A stretch of 64,000 nucleotides of DNA from Phytohabitans sp037414955 (GCA_037414955.1 JBBEWH010000012.1:1-64000); one strand, 5' to 3'. Positions 23,294 through 31,909 are shown, counted from the first letter of the stretch. Program-made: numbers and translations. The notes: generated by a model from the letters alone, not told the origin.

Positions 23294-24550
23294 ATGTCGA
23301 CACGCGCGGATCCCGCCGCCGCCCTTGGTCGCGAGGGCGGCGGCAGGCGCGTCGTGGCCGCGCTCGCGATCACCACAACCATCGGGTACGGGGTGCTGCA
23401 CTACGCGTATTCGGTCCTGCTGCTGCCGATGGCCCGGGACCTGCACGCCTCCACCACGGTCGTCACGGGTGCCCTGACGGTCAGCGTGCTGGCCGGTGCC
23501 GCCGCCGCGATGCCGGTCGGGCGGTGGCTGGACGCCCGGGGCGGCCGGACGTTGATGACCACCGGATCCGTCGTCGCTACCGTCCTGCTCGCCGCGTGGT
23601 CGCGAGTGGACAGTGTGGTCGGCTTGTACGCGGTGCTGGCCGGGATCGGGCTGGCCTCGGCGGCGGTGCTCTACGAGCCGGCCTTCGCGGTCGTGGTCAC
23701 CTGGCACCAGGACCCGCGGCGTCGGGCGTCGGCGCTGCTGGCGGTCACGGTGGTCGCCGGGTTCGCCAGCACCATCTTCGTGCCGCTGACCGGCTATCTG
23801 GTCCAGGCACACGGCTGGCGTACCACGCTGGTGATCCTCGCCGCTTTGTACGGCGCGGTGACGGTACCCCTGCATGCCCTCGCGGTGCGGCCTCCGCCGG
23901 CCGCGCGGGCCGCCACCGGGCCGGTGGCCGCCGGCCGCCCACCGGTGCGCACGGCCGTGCGGGACCGGCGGTTCTGGTTGCTCGCGGTCGCGTTCGTCGC
24001 GCAGGCCGCCGCCGTCAGCGTGCTGTCCGTGCACCTGGTGACCTACCTGGTCGAGCGCGGCTACCCGACCGGTTTCGCCGCCACGGTGGCCGGCCTGTTC
24101 GGGGTGCTGTCGGTGACCGGCCGGCTCGCCACCACCGCCGCCGGGCGGCGGTTCGCACCGGCCTATGTGGTCGGTGCGGTGTTCGCGAGCCAAGCCGTGG
24201 CCGCCGCGCTGCTGCCCGTGATCGCGAGCAGCGCGGCGGGAGTGGTGTGCGCGGTCGTCGGGTTCGGCATCGGTTTCGGGGTGGCCACGATCGCTCGACC
24301 CACCATGCTCACCGGGCTGTACGGCACGGCTGGCTACGCCACGATCTCGGGGTTGCTGACCGTGCCCATCACGGTGGCGAAGGCGTTCGCGCCGCTCGGC
24401 GCCGCCGCGGTACGCACGAGCACCGGCAGCTACCTGTTGGTGTTCGCCGCGGCCGCGCTGGCCTGCGCCATCGCCGCCACCGGGATCGCCGTGACCCGCA
24501 TGATCAAGGTCCCGTCGATCAAGGACGAAGGCACATGCTTTGATCTCTAA
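23294..24550 (+). CDS. MFS permease, probable arsenical efflux
   Basis: About 418 residues, 12 predicted transmembrane helices with the MFS loop GRWLDARGGRTLMTTGS between helices 2 and 3. It begins five bases after the ArsO-like gene and belongs to that operon. A named arsenical exporter family is not obvious; the context suggests export of an oxidised or acetylated arsenical. The ATG at 23294 has only a weak GAGG upstream, and a TTG at 23276 overlapping the ArsO 3' end is an alternative. The last residues (SIKDEGTCFDL) are encoded by a palindromic repeat, so the native C-terminus may have been altered. Confidence 0.78.
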   Translation: MSTRADPAAALGREGGGRRVVAALAITTTIGYGVLHYAYSVLLLPMARDLHASTTVVTGALTVSVLAGAAAAMPVGRWLDARGGRTLMTTGSVVATVLLAAWSRVDSVVGLYAVLAGIGLASAAVLYEPAFAVVVTWHQDPRRRASALLAVTVVAGFASTIFVPLTGYLVQAHGWRTTLVILAALYGAVTVPLHALAVRPPPAARAATGPVAAGRPPVRTAVRDRRFWLLAVAFVAQAAAVSVLSVHLVTYLVERGYPTGFAATVAGLFGVLSVTGRLATTAAGRRFAPAYVVGAVFASQAVAAALLPVIASSAAGVVCAVVGFGIGFGVATIARPTMLTGLYGTAGYATISGLLTVPITVAKAFAPLGAAAVRTSTGSYLLVFAAAALACAIAATGIAVTRMIKVPSIKDEGTCFDL

Positions 24551-24595
24551 GCCACGTGCTTTTCCCCTTGATCGGCACGCTTTTTCTTGATCGAC
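24502..24595. repeat. Nested GATCAAGG inverted repeats at the end of the MFS gene
   Basis: GATCAAGG occurs at 24502-24509 and 24517-24524, and its complement at 24566-24573; GTCGATCAAG (24514-24523) and CTTGATCGAC (24586-24595) are a perfect 10-bp inverted pair. The block spans the MFS stop and may serve as a transcription terminator for both converging genes. The same core recurs in the long hairpin at 51233. Confidence 0.5.
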
Positions 24596-24661
24596 GACCT
24601 AACATGCCGACAGTGCGCGCCGTTCCTACGGCGATTCATTCTCTGAGACGTCGCTAACCGT

Positions 24662-25030
24662 TCAGTCAGACCCGTAGCCTGGGCGCCAAGGTTCGCCCTG
24701 AATGGCAGCCATCTCTCCGTTGGCGGCGCGCCGCAGCAGCATGAAGGCATGCTCGCGTGGCACGCCGGTTCGATGGAATGACTCGCCCCCCGGCTCACTG
24801 TTCTCCAGAACGACCAACCCACGATCACCAGCGAAGACACCGATTCCCCAGCCGGTGGCGTCTTCCGAGAGCCAGACGTCACCGTGTTCGGCATCGTCTT
24901 CGTTGTCGTCCAGCTCTGCCAGGAGTTCGCGGAGTGTCTCGTCAGATATTTCATCGTGGCTTGACGATGCGCCATATCGCCACAAAAGTGAGAAACTCAC
25001 GCCCACACTCCGGGTTATTGCTCGCACCAT
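24662..25030 (-). CDS. Uncharacterised protein, possibly Imm1-like
   Basis: About 122 residues, acidic, soluble. Features: an N-terminal beta strand (VGVSFSLLWRYG), an acidic helix (LRELLAELDDNEDD) and the stretch HGDVWLSEDATGWGIGVFAG, which resembles the Imm1 type of toxin-immunity proteins. No toxin gene is adjacent. The ATG at 25030 has AAAGG eight bases upstream. Codon GC is lower than in the island upstream. The Imm1 idea is tentative. Confidence 0.5.
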   Translation of the reverse strand: MVRAITRSVGVSFSLLWRYGASSSHDEISDETLRELLAELDDNEDDAEHGDVWLSEDATGWGIGVFAGDRGLVVLENSEPGGESFHRTGVPREHAFMLLRRAANGEMAAIQGEPWRPGYGSD

Positions 25031-25282
25031 GCCGCAGGCCTTTACGACAGGCATCTTAGCGCCACATCAAGGTGTCCTCTTCTGCCGCACTGAGGGCGCC
25101 CGTGCGTGCGCTGGCGGTGACGGACCGTCAGCTGTATGTGTCCCGCATCTGCCTGCTGCTCAGCCTTTCCCGAGTGGGCTTGCGGTATGCCGGACGTGTG
25201 GAGCGCGGAGTAACGACTGCCTGCCGGCCTCCTGCTCTCGATCTTGCGGCGCTGCCCGCGCACGGCTCGCTATGCTTGCGTG

Positions 25283-25663
25283 GTGCCCTTGGCCAACGAG
25301 ATCGTCCGTAGCCGGTATGTCAGCCTGACTACCTACCGCAAGGACGGCACACCGGTGCCCACGCCGGTCTGGCACGTACCCCACGGTGCTGAACTGTGGA
25401 TCGTGACCGAAGCGGGCTCGGGCAAGGTCAAGCGGATCCGGAACAACCCGCGGGTGCGTGTGGCGCCGTGCTCCGCGCGCGGGACGGTGGCGCCGAACAC
25501 GCCGAGCGTGACGGGAACGGCCCGGCTGCTGGACGGCGACGGGACGGCGCTGGCCCGGAAGCTACTGGCCCGCCGGTACGTGATGTCGCGGGCGGGGAAC
25601 TGGCTTGCTGGCCTGCTGCGGCTACGCCGCCCCCCGATGGTCGGCATCATCGTGTCGTTCTGA
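25283..25663 (+). CDS. PPOX-class small oxidoreductase (F420- or FMN-dependent)
   Basis: About 126 residues with a split-barrel flavin-binding fold. Typical stretches are YVSLTTYRKDGTPVPTPVWH, ELWIVTEAGSGKVKRIRNNP and RVRVAPCSARGTV. Actinobacterial members often use deazaflavin F420 to reduce small molecules. TATGCT at 25271-25276 ends six bases before GTG 25283, so a leaderless start is likely; GTG 25280 is equally in frame. It stands alone between two short hypothetical genes. Confidence 0.8.
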   Translation: MPLANEIVRSRYVSLTTYRKDGTPVPTPVWHVPHGAELWIVTEAGSGKVKRIRNNPRVRVAPCSARGTVAPNTPSVTGTARLLDGDGTALARKLLARRYVMSRAGNWLAGLLRLRRPPMVGIIVSF

Positions 25664-26108
25664 GCGGCCCGGCCCTCCGACTGGTGAGTCACCAGTCCGC
25701 CCGGCGGATTAAGCAAGGCGTCCACCACGGCTAGTCCCTCACCTGCACCGGATCGTCCCCTGATCCATGCGCCACCACGCCGTCCCGGGGCGGTCGGAGG
25801 CGCGGACAAGCCGATGACAGGGCACTCGATCAGGCCGATGGAAGATGCGCTTCGCGGGCGTTCCGATTTGCATAGCTGATTCGTAGACTCGAATCTCGTA
25901 CGCACATTAGCCTCGTTCGCCCGCTTGTCCGGCCTTTGGCCTGGGCGCTATCGGCCACGGGCGGTCAGCGTCGATCGGGCTCTGAAGGCGTGGACATGGC
26001 CCGGATCCTGAGTCCCAGAGCCCGGTGCGAGATCTCCGCCGGGGATCATGCGCACTTGCTCGACGCATCTATCATGGCCGCTACAGGTATAGCGGTTGGA
26101 GGTCCAGG
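25664..26108. other. 445-bp gap without a recognisable gene
   Basis: Base composition drops here toward the next gene. The only structure I see is GATTCG/CGAATC at 25878-25895 around a 6-bp spacer, which could be an operator or part of a promoter. Open frames in the stretch have no family-like content. Confidence 0.4.
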
Positions 26109-26624
26109 ATGGCCATTGGCGGTGCGATCCAGCCCGGAGTGCCAGAGGGCAATCCCGAACAGGTCGCCGGCAAAGGCGACAATGACTCCAACGATCGTGA
26201 GCTTCTGGGACTCGCGCTGGAACACTGCTGGAAATGGTATGAAATGCGGTCCTCGCACACGCTACAGGTCATCAACTTCTACTTGGTTTCGGTCGCGGTT
26301 CTGTCAGCTGGATATGTATCCGCGCTCAGCTCCCACATGAACCATGTAGCAGGCATGGTCGGTCTCCTCGCCGCCTCGGTGACAACGGCCGCCTTCTTCG
26401 CGGGACGCCGCTATGACCAGAAAGGTCACATAGCGAAGGAGCCACTCATCGCACTTCAAAGCCGACTAGCAGCCGCGCTGGACGTAGCAACCTTGAAGAT
26501 GGTTGAACGGGATGAGCAGGCCCGTCGTCCTTGGTCCGGCCTTCGCCACGTTGCTCGAATCGTTTACGTCTTCGCTCTCGGCGCGTGCCTAGCGGCCGCT
26601 GCATACGGCTTCTTTAGCCGGTAG
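26109..26624 (+). CDS. Small membrane protein with three helices
   Basis: 171 residues. After an acidic N-terminus comes LLGLALEHCWKWYEMRSSHT and then three membrane helices: VINFYLVSVAVLSAGYVSAL, AGMVGLLAASVTTAAFFAG and IVYVFALGACLAAAAYGFF, with an amphipathic linker between the last two. GGAGG precedes the ATG by seven bases. The layout (helix, two close TM segments, cytosolic linker) recalls SLATT-like pore or sensor domains, but I cannot assign it. Codon use has lower GC than the rest of the window, which suggests recent transfer. Confidence 0.6.
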   Translation: MAIGGAIQPGVPEGNPEQVAGKGDNDSNDRELLGLALEHCWKWYEMRSSHTLQVINFYLVSVAVLSAGYVSALSSHMNHVAGMVGLLAASVTTAAFFAGRRYDQKGHIAKEPLIALQSRLAAALDVATLKMVERDEQARRPWSGLRHVARIVYVFALGACLAAAAYGFFSR

Positions 26625-26629
26625 GACCG

Positions 26630-26752
26630 CGTCAAGCTGTTGAATCCCCAGCAGCTTCCAGCGCTCGCGACGCCTATGGCTTCCGCAACCCCGAAAACCA
26701 ACGCTTACGCACCCACACCGTCACCACCAGACGCCACCTCAACCTCGCTTGA
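26630..26752 (+). mobile_element. C-terminal remnant of an ISL3-type transposase
   Basis: The frame ending at 26750-26752 reads RDAYGFRNPENQRLRT and then HTVTTRRHLNLA. The GFRN-x-ENxRxR motif is characteristic of the last residues of ISL3-family transposases. Nothing else of the element is recognisable, and no terminal repeats were found. It marks a past insertion next to the low-GC membrane protein. Confidence 0.4.
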
Positions 26753-27009
26753 CCTCGAAGAGTCCGAATACCTTCGCCGCGAAGGTCCCGACGCAGCCCG
26801 GCACGCTGGCCGCCGCGCGCGCTGGCGCACTGCGACCGGCACCCGCCAGCAAACCCGCTACGGGGTAACCCACTGAGAAATGCCGGGGATTGGGGTGTAT
26901 CGCGGGCGTATCGAAAATTGCATACGCCACCGCAACAGTCTTCCGGGTCCAATGCAGGCATGGGCCACAGCGCCTCAACGGTCATTTTGTCGATCAAAGG
27001 ATCGTGATC

Positions 27010-28248
27010 GTGGATTCGGATTCGGTACGTGGTGTCGACCGGCGGCGGCTGCTCGGATGGGGCGGGCTGGCGGCCGCCGGCATGGCAGCCGGGCCGCTGG
27101 CCGGCGCCGAACTCGCCCACGCCGTCCCAGCCGACCGGATCCCGCCGGACGCTCGGCCCGGCGGTGCCTATGACCGGTACGTGGCCGAGTTGGCCGCCCA
27201 GGACAGGTTCTCCGGTGTGGTGCTGCTGTCGTACCGGGGGCGGACGGTGCTGTCGCGCAGCTACGGCATGGCCGACAGGGAGCGGGGGATCCGCAACCAC
27301 GAGGGCGTCGCGTTCAACCTCTCCTCGGCGAGCGGGCCGTTCCTGCCGGTGGCCGTCCTGCAGCTGGTGCAGCAGGGCGAGGTGAGGCTGTCGGACACGG
27401 TGGGCACGCACCTGGACGGTCTCGCCAACGACATCGCCGAGCGGGTGAACATCCACCACCTGCTCACCGGCACCTCCGGGATAGACGCCCCCATGCCGGA
27501 CGTGCACCGCGTCTTCCACAGCCGGGAAGAGGTGCACGAGTACCGCAAGCAGTGGACCCGGCTGGCGACGCTGGCGGGCGTCCCCGGCGCGAGCTTCACC
27601 GGCCACGCCGCCGGCGGCGCCGCCGCCGGCGCCATCACCGCGCAGATCGTGGAGGCCGTGACCGGCACGACGACGTACTGGGACTACATGCGCGAACACG
27701 TCTTCGGACGCGCGGGCATGCGAGGCTCGGCGTACTACACCAGGACGCAGTGGCTCACCGACGACCACATCGCGCACCCCTACATGCGCCAGCCCGACGG
27801 CAGCCGGATAGACGCTGTCCGCAACCTGGACAAGGACAGCCTGAGCCAGCAAGGACCAGGCGAGAACCCGGGCCGCGGCTTCATCGGCAATGTCTTCGCC
27901 ACCGCGCCGGACCTGGTCCGGTTCGCGCACGCACTGAGCGACGGCACGCTGCTGGACCGGCCCTACGCCGACTTGTACACCGGGGCCAAGCTCCCCGGCC
28001 CCGCGGACGCCGCCCGCCCGTCGTTCCGGGCGTACTCGGGTCCACTCCACCTCATCAACGGCCAGTGGGTGTTCGGGCGCGGTGGCGGCAGCGGTGGCGT
28101 CACCGCCAGCTGGAACATCTACCCCGACACCGGTTGGGTCGGCGTCGTCCTCAGCAACTACGACGACCTCCAGGAGTTCGGCGAGATCCTTGCCCAGGAA
28201 CAGCGGGCCATCACCGGCCAGCCAGTCGACCCACCAGGCGGCGACTGA
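27010..28248 (+). CDS. Secreted beta-lactamase-fold homologue lacking catalytic residues
   Basis: 412 residues. A twin-arginine signal (DRRRLLGWGGLAAAGMAAG) exports it folded. The fold is that of class C beta-lactamase/esterase proteins, but the SxxK motif reads SASG (in NLSSASGPFLPVAV), so the Lys base is gone. The Tyr-x-Asn motif position reads FTGHAAGGAAAGA, without Tyr. The third motif GRGGGSGG keeps the glycines but has Arg where His is usual. All three catalytic elements are therefore changed, and I predict a binding protein or regulator rather than a hydrolase. The GTG at 27010 follows AAAGGA at a normal distance. Confidence 0.75.
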   Translation: MDSDSVRGVDRRRLLGWGGLAAAGMAAGPLAGAELAHAVPADRIPPDARPGGAYDRYVAELAAQDRFSGVVLLSYRGRTVLSRSYGMADRERGIRNHEGVAFNLSSASGPFLPVAVLQLVQQGEVRLSDTVGTHLDGLANDIAERVNIHHLLTGTSGIDAPMPDVHRVFHSREEVHEYRKQWTRLATLAGVPGASFTGHAAGGAAAGAITAQIVEAVTGTTTYWDYMREHVFGRAGMRGSAYYTRTQWLTDDHIAHPYMRQPDGSRIDAVRNLDKDSLSQQGPGENPGRGFIGNVFATAPDLVRFAHALSDGTLLDRPYADLYTGAKLPGPADAARPSFRAYSGPLHLINGQWVFGRGGGSGGVTASWNIYPDTGWVGVVLSNYDDLQEFGEILAQEQRAITGQPVDPPGGD

Positions 28249-28419
28249 CCCGCGGCCACGGCTGGCCGACACGAAAGGATAGGGATCTCCTGACGTTCTC
28301 GTGGGTGGTGGTTCACGCCCTAACCGAGGATCGGCGCGTCGTCATGCGGCCGAGGACGGGCTGCCCACATCGGCAAGGCGTTGCTCCACACGCCGCACCG
28401 CGGGCCAGGGCTGCGGGTC

Positions 28420-29625
28420 CTACGGTCCGGCGTGGGCTTTGGAGTCCGGCACTGCCGCGTAGTCGGGCAGGTCGACGCCGTTGATCGCGCGTTCGACGAC
28501 CGCCATGAGCGCCTCCATATCGGGCTCCGGGGCGGGTTCGGCGTCCGGTCCGGGGACCGCGCGGCTCTGCACGTGCAGCCGGCCGATCTCCTGGTTGGCC
28601 TCGACGAACGGGCGCATCCGCTTCTCGTAGCCGGCGAACCCGGCCCGCGGGTCCCACCCGCCGGCGGCCAGCTCGCCGGCCAGTAGGTAGGCCCCGACCA
28701 GGGCCAGCCCCGTGCCCCCGCCGGAGAACGGCGACGAGCAGAACGCCGCGTCCCCGAGCAGCCCCACCCGTCCGCTGGACCAGCGGTCCATCACCACCTG
28801 GGCGACCTGGTCGAGATAGAAGTCCTGGGCGTCGTCCAGGTGCGCGAGAATGCGCGGGGTCAACCAGCCCAGGCCGGCCATCCGCTCACGCAGCAGGTCC
28901 TTCTGGGCCGCGACGTCGCGGTAGTCGATGTCGAAGTCGGGCGCGGGGAAGGAGAGCATGGCCATCGCCCGGGAGGCGTCCGGGACAGGCCGCAGGCCGG
29001 CGGAGCGCCCGGACCCCTGGTCCTGGTAGTCGATCAGCCAGCGGTCCAGCCCGAACTCGTGGGGCACGCTGTAGAAGGCCAGCACGAGGCCAAGGTGACG
29101 GACGAACCGTTCGTGCGGCCCGAAGACCATCGCCCGTAGCCCCGAGTGCAGCCCGTCCGCCCCGACCACCAGGTCGAAGCGCCGCCGGTCGCCGCCCGCG
29201 AAGACCACGTCGACCCCGTCCACGTCCTGGGTGAGCTCGGCGATCCGGTCACCGAACAGGTACTCGACACCATCCCGGGTGTCGTCGTAGAGCACCTGGG
29301 ACAGATCCCCGCGCAGGATCTCGATCTCCGCGATGTACCCGTCGCCGCCGTCATCGTCCGCGCGGAAGGTCTCCAGCACGTTCCCGTTGACGTCGACCGT
29401 GTGCGCGCCGGCGGTCTCGGTGCGGGCCGCACGCACCGCCGCGTCCAGCCCCATCCGCCGGATGACCTCCTTGGCCACCCCGCGGGCGTCCACCGCCTGC
29501 CCACCTGGACGCAACTCGGGAGCTCGCTCCACCACGGTCACCTCGCCCCCGCGCCGGCGCAGCCAGTGGGCCAGCGCCGGCCCCGCGATGCTCGCTCCCG
29601 CCACCAACACCCTGGTACCGCTCAC
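28420..29625 (-). CDS. FAD-dependent monooxygenase
   Basis: 401 residues. All FAD motifs are intact: VLVAGASIAGPALAHWL at the N-terminus, VVGADGLHSGLR in the middle and VGLLGDAAFCSSPFSGGG near residue 290. It belongs to the group including tetracycline- and anthracycline-modifying hydroxylases (TetX-like sequences share RGGEVTVVERAPELR...). Substrate is unknown. The GTG at 29625 is preceded by AGGGGG. It is the intact counterpart of the truncated flavin enzyme near 1.5 kb, though not a close copy. Confidence 0.85.
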   Translation of the reverse strand: MSGTRVLVAGASIAGPALAHWLRRRGGEVTVVERAPELRPGGQAVDARGVAKEVIRRMGLDAAVRAARTETAGAHTVDVNGNVLETFRADDDGGDGYIAEIEILRGDLSQVLYDDTRDGVEYLFGDRIAELTQDVDGVDVVFAGGDRRRFDLVVGADGLHSGLRAMVFGPHERFVRHLGLVLAFYSVPHEFGLDRWLIDYQDQGSGRSAGLRPVPDASRAMAMLSFPAPDFDIDYRDVAAQKDLLRERMAGLGWLTPRILAHLDDAQDFYLDQVAQVVMDRWSSGRVGLLGDAAFCSSPFSGGGTGLALVGAYLLAGELAAGGWDPRAGFAGYEKRMRPFVEANQEIGRLHVQSRAVPGPDAEPAPEPDMEALMAVVERAINGVDLPDYAAVPDSKAHAGP

Positions 29626-29954
29626 AACGCCCCCTGCTCGTCCGATTCGAGTCGATGATGTCGGACGACCCGGCCCTCGGTCCGCCCCACCCACACACTG
29701 AGACTCGAGCGGGGCCAGGAACTCATCGCTCCACCTCAACAGGTTCTGCGCCGCTGGATCAGCGCAGCCTCAGAAGATCGTCGCAAACTGCCGCGTCAGC
29801 GCTACGCGTCCAATCGAGCGCCGCACGAATGTCGCTACGCTCAAGCTTGGAATGCTTCACTTTCCGCGGCCTGGACTGCCGCTGAATGTCTCCTTCGTGG
29901 ACGGCCTGCGCCGGCACGTCGGCGGAGGGAGAGCGCCGGCCGGCGGCGTGGGGA
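29626..29954. other. 329-bp gap upstream of the monooxygenase gene
   Basis: No gene is recognisable. The stretch should contain the minus-strand promoter of the monooxygenase gene. It ends at the stop of the SDR gene; I see no strong hairpin or repeat in it. Confidence 0.35.
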
Positions 29955-30680
29955 TCACCAGGGCACGACGCCGTCGTCGTCGAAGAAGGCGCCGGTGGGG
30001 CCGTCGTCGGGGAGGGTGGCGAGCCGGATCCCGATGGCCGCGCCCTGCTCCGGACTGCGGTAGCCGCGGTGCCCGTTCAGGTCGGTGGCGCAGTAGCCCG
30101 GGCAGCCGAGGTTGATCAGGATGTTCGTGTCGGCCAGTTCCCTGGCGTACTGCACCGTCACCGCGTTCAGGAACGACTTCGACGGCGAGTACGCCGCGGA
30201 CACCGGCCCGGTCTCGGCGCCCGGCGTGGTCTGGCGGGTCAGCGAGCCGACGACGCTCGACATGTTGACGATCCGCGGCGACGCCGAGCGGCGCAGCAGC
30301 GGCAGGAAGGCGTTCGTCACCCGGATGACGCCGAACACGTTGGTGTCCACGGCCGTGCGCATGACGGAAATATCCACTGTGGTCGGATCCTGGGGCATAC
30401 CGCCGGTCACGCCGGCGTTGTTCACCAGCACGTCTAGGCGTCCGAAGCGCTCCTCCACCAGAGCGGCCGCCGCGGTGGCGCTCGCGTCGTCCGTCACATC
30501 GAGGGCGACGCCGAAGGCGTCGACCCCGGCGGCGCGCAACTTCTCGACGGCGCCCTCGCGCCGCCCGGAGTCCCGCGCGCCGACACCGACGCTCCACCCG
30601 AGCCCGCCGAGGCCCGCCGCGATCTCGTACCCGATCCCCTTGTTCGCGCCGGTGACCAGCGCGATCGTCCGTTCACTCAT
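29955..30680 (-). CDS. Short-chain dehydrogenase/reductase
   Basis: 241 residues of the classical SDR type. The cofactor motif is TGANKGIG, NNAG follows strand 4 (VLVNNAGVTGG), the catalytic Ser lies in NMSSVVGSL and the Tyr-x3-Lys pair is YSPSKSF. It reduces carbonyl groups with NADPH in the cytosol, similar to plant-type carbonyl reductases (the KGIGYEIA start fits). The ATG at 30680 is preferred to the upstream in-frame ATG. It is divergent from a LysR gene with a perfect LysR box between them, so it is the likely target. Confidence 0.88.
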   Translation of the reverse strand: MSERTIALVTGANKGIGYEIAAGLGGLGWSVGVGARDSGRREGAVEKLRAAGVDAFGVALDVTDDASATAAAALVEERFGRLDVLVNNAGVTGGMPQDPTTVDISVMRTAVDTNVFGVIRVTNAFLPLLRRSASPRIVNMSSVVGSLTRQTTPGAETGPVSAAYSPSKSFLNAVTVQYARELADTNILINLGCPGYCATDLNGHRGYRSPEQGAAIGIRLATLPDDGPTGAFFDDDGVVPW

Positions 30681-30735
30681 GCCTCGAGCTTGGCGGCGGC
30701 ACGGCGGTTGCTCCAACACCGTCTGGGTACGCGGC

Positions 30736-30752
30736 GATACCTGCCGGGTATC
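30736..30752. promoter_or_regulatory. LysR box between the SDR and LysR genes
   Basis: GATACC-TGCCG-GGTATC is a perfect 6-5-6 inverted repeat that also fits the T-N11-A rule for LysR sites (T30738, A30750). It lies in the 95-bp divergent gap. Confidence 0.7.
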
Positions 30753-30775
30753 AATCCTCGGGTACCGTGGCGGTC

Positions 30776-31615
30776 ATGGAGACCCGCGAGTTGCGGTACT
30801 TCGTCGCCGTTGCCCAAGAGCGTCATTTTGGACGCGCGGCGCAGCGCCTCGGGATAGCCCAGCCGCCTTTGTCGCGCGCCATCGCCCAGCTCGAACGACG
30901 CCTCGGGGTGATGCTGCTCGAGCGCACCAGCCGCGCGGTGACGCTCACCGAGGCCGGCGCGGTGCTGCTCCGGGAGGGCCGGGCCGCCCTCGACGCGGTC
31001 GAGGCCGCCGAGCGCCGCACCCGCCGCGCTGCCACCGGTGGGGCGAGCCTCGTGCTCGTAATGAAGGCCGGCGCATCGAGCGAGCTGCTGGCGAAGCTGC
31101 TCGACGCGTATGCCGCTGAGCCCGGCGCAGTCGCGGTCGACGTGCATCTGTGCGGGATCGGGGAGCAGGAAGGGCTGCTGCGTGACGGGCGCGGCGACGT
31201 CGCGCTGCTGCACCTGCCGTACGACTCGGCGGTCGGGTTCGACACCGAGGTGCTGCACTCGGAGGGGCAGGTCGCCGTCCTGCCGGCGGGGCATTCGCTC
31301 ACCACGCGGCCGCACCTGACGATGGCCGAGGTGGCCGCGATCCCTGACCTGCCGATGCCGCGCTGGCCGCGCCGCGACGGCTCCTACCCGGACGGCCCCG
31401 GCCCGGAGGTCCGCGACAACGCGCAACTGCTCCAGCTGATCGGGCTCGGCCGTACGGCGGCGGTGCTGCCGGAGTCGGTCCGCGCCAGTCTGCAGCGCGA
31501 CCTCGCCACCGTGCCGGTACCGGACGCCCCGACGGTCACCACGCTGATCGCGTGGCCACCGCACATCAGGTCGCGGGCGCTGGCCGGATTTGTCCTCGCG
31601 GCAACGCGGCTCTGA
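30776..31615 (+). CDS. LysR family regulator
   Basis: 279 residues. HTH: METRELRYFVAVAQERHFGR, then AAQRLGIAQPPLSRAIAQLE. The effector domain is complete. The ATG at 30776 lies seven bases after TACCGT (30763-30768), so translation is probably leaderless; the GTG at 30767 overlaps that box and is less likely. It should control the divergent SDR gene and itself through the box at 30736-30752. Confidence 0.9.
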   Translation: METRELRYFVAVAQERHFGRAAQRLGIAQPPLSRAIAQLERRLGVMLLERTSRAVTLTEAGAVLLREGRAALDAVEAAERRTRRAATGGASLVLVMKAGASSELLAKLLDAYAAEPGAVAVDVHLCGIGEQEGLLRDGRGDVALLHLPYDSAVGFDTEVLHSEGQVAVLPAGHSLTTRPHLTMAEVAAIPDLPMPRWPRRDGSYPDGPGPEVRDNAQLLQLIGLGRTAAVLPESVRASLQRDLATVPVPDAPTVTTLIAWPPHIRSRALAGFVLAATRL

Positions 31616-31909
31616 CACGCCGCGCGGCCCGGCCGCAACGGCGACCAGCCACCACAGGCCCGTCGTGATCTTGGCGGTAGGCCCGTCGCCGCGGCGCAGT
31701 CGGCCTATCCGCAAACACGACTGCGCCGCTACCGCTCCCGCCATGCATTCCTACGTCTTGGCCTTCGCGATCCGATCTGCGACGTCGACCAGATCAACCA
31801 CACCGCGTGCGTCAACACGCACCACTGGGCGACGCCGAGAGGCTCTGCCTCCGCCTCCCACCGGGGCCACGCATCGGTTGTTCGTACACGGTCGAGCAAA
31901 GCCAGTCGA
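31616..31909. other. 294-bp gap without a recognisable gene
   Basis: I see no gene, repeat or hairpin of note between the LysR stop and the nitroreductase remnant. Frames that remain open have no family-like content. Confidence 0.35.

Noticed and set aside
24547..24975. A 142-codon minus-strand frame beside the MFS gene
   Set aside because: It overlaps the better-supported hypothetical gene at 24662-25030 in another frame and passes through the palindromic repeat block.
26674..28272. A 532-codon minus-strand frame opposite the hydrolase homologue
   Set aside because: No motif is visible, while the plus-strand protein keeps a recognisable fold and signal peptide.
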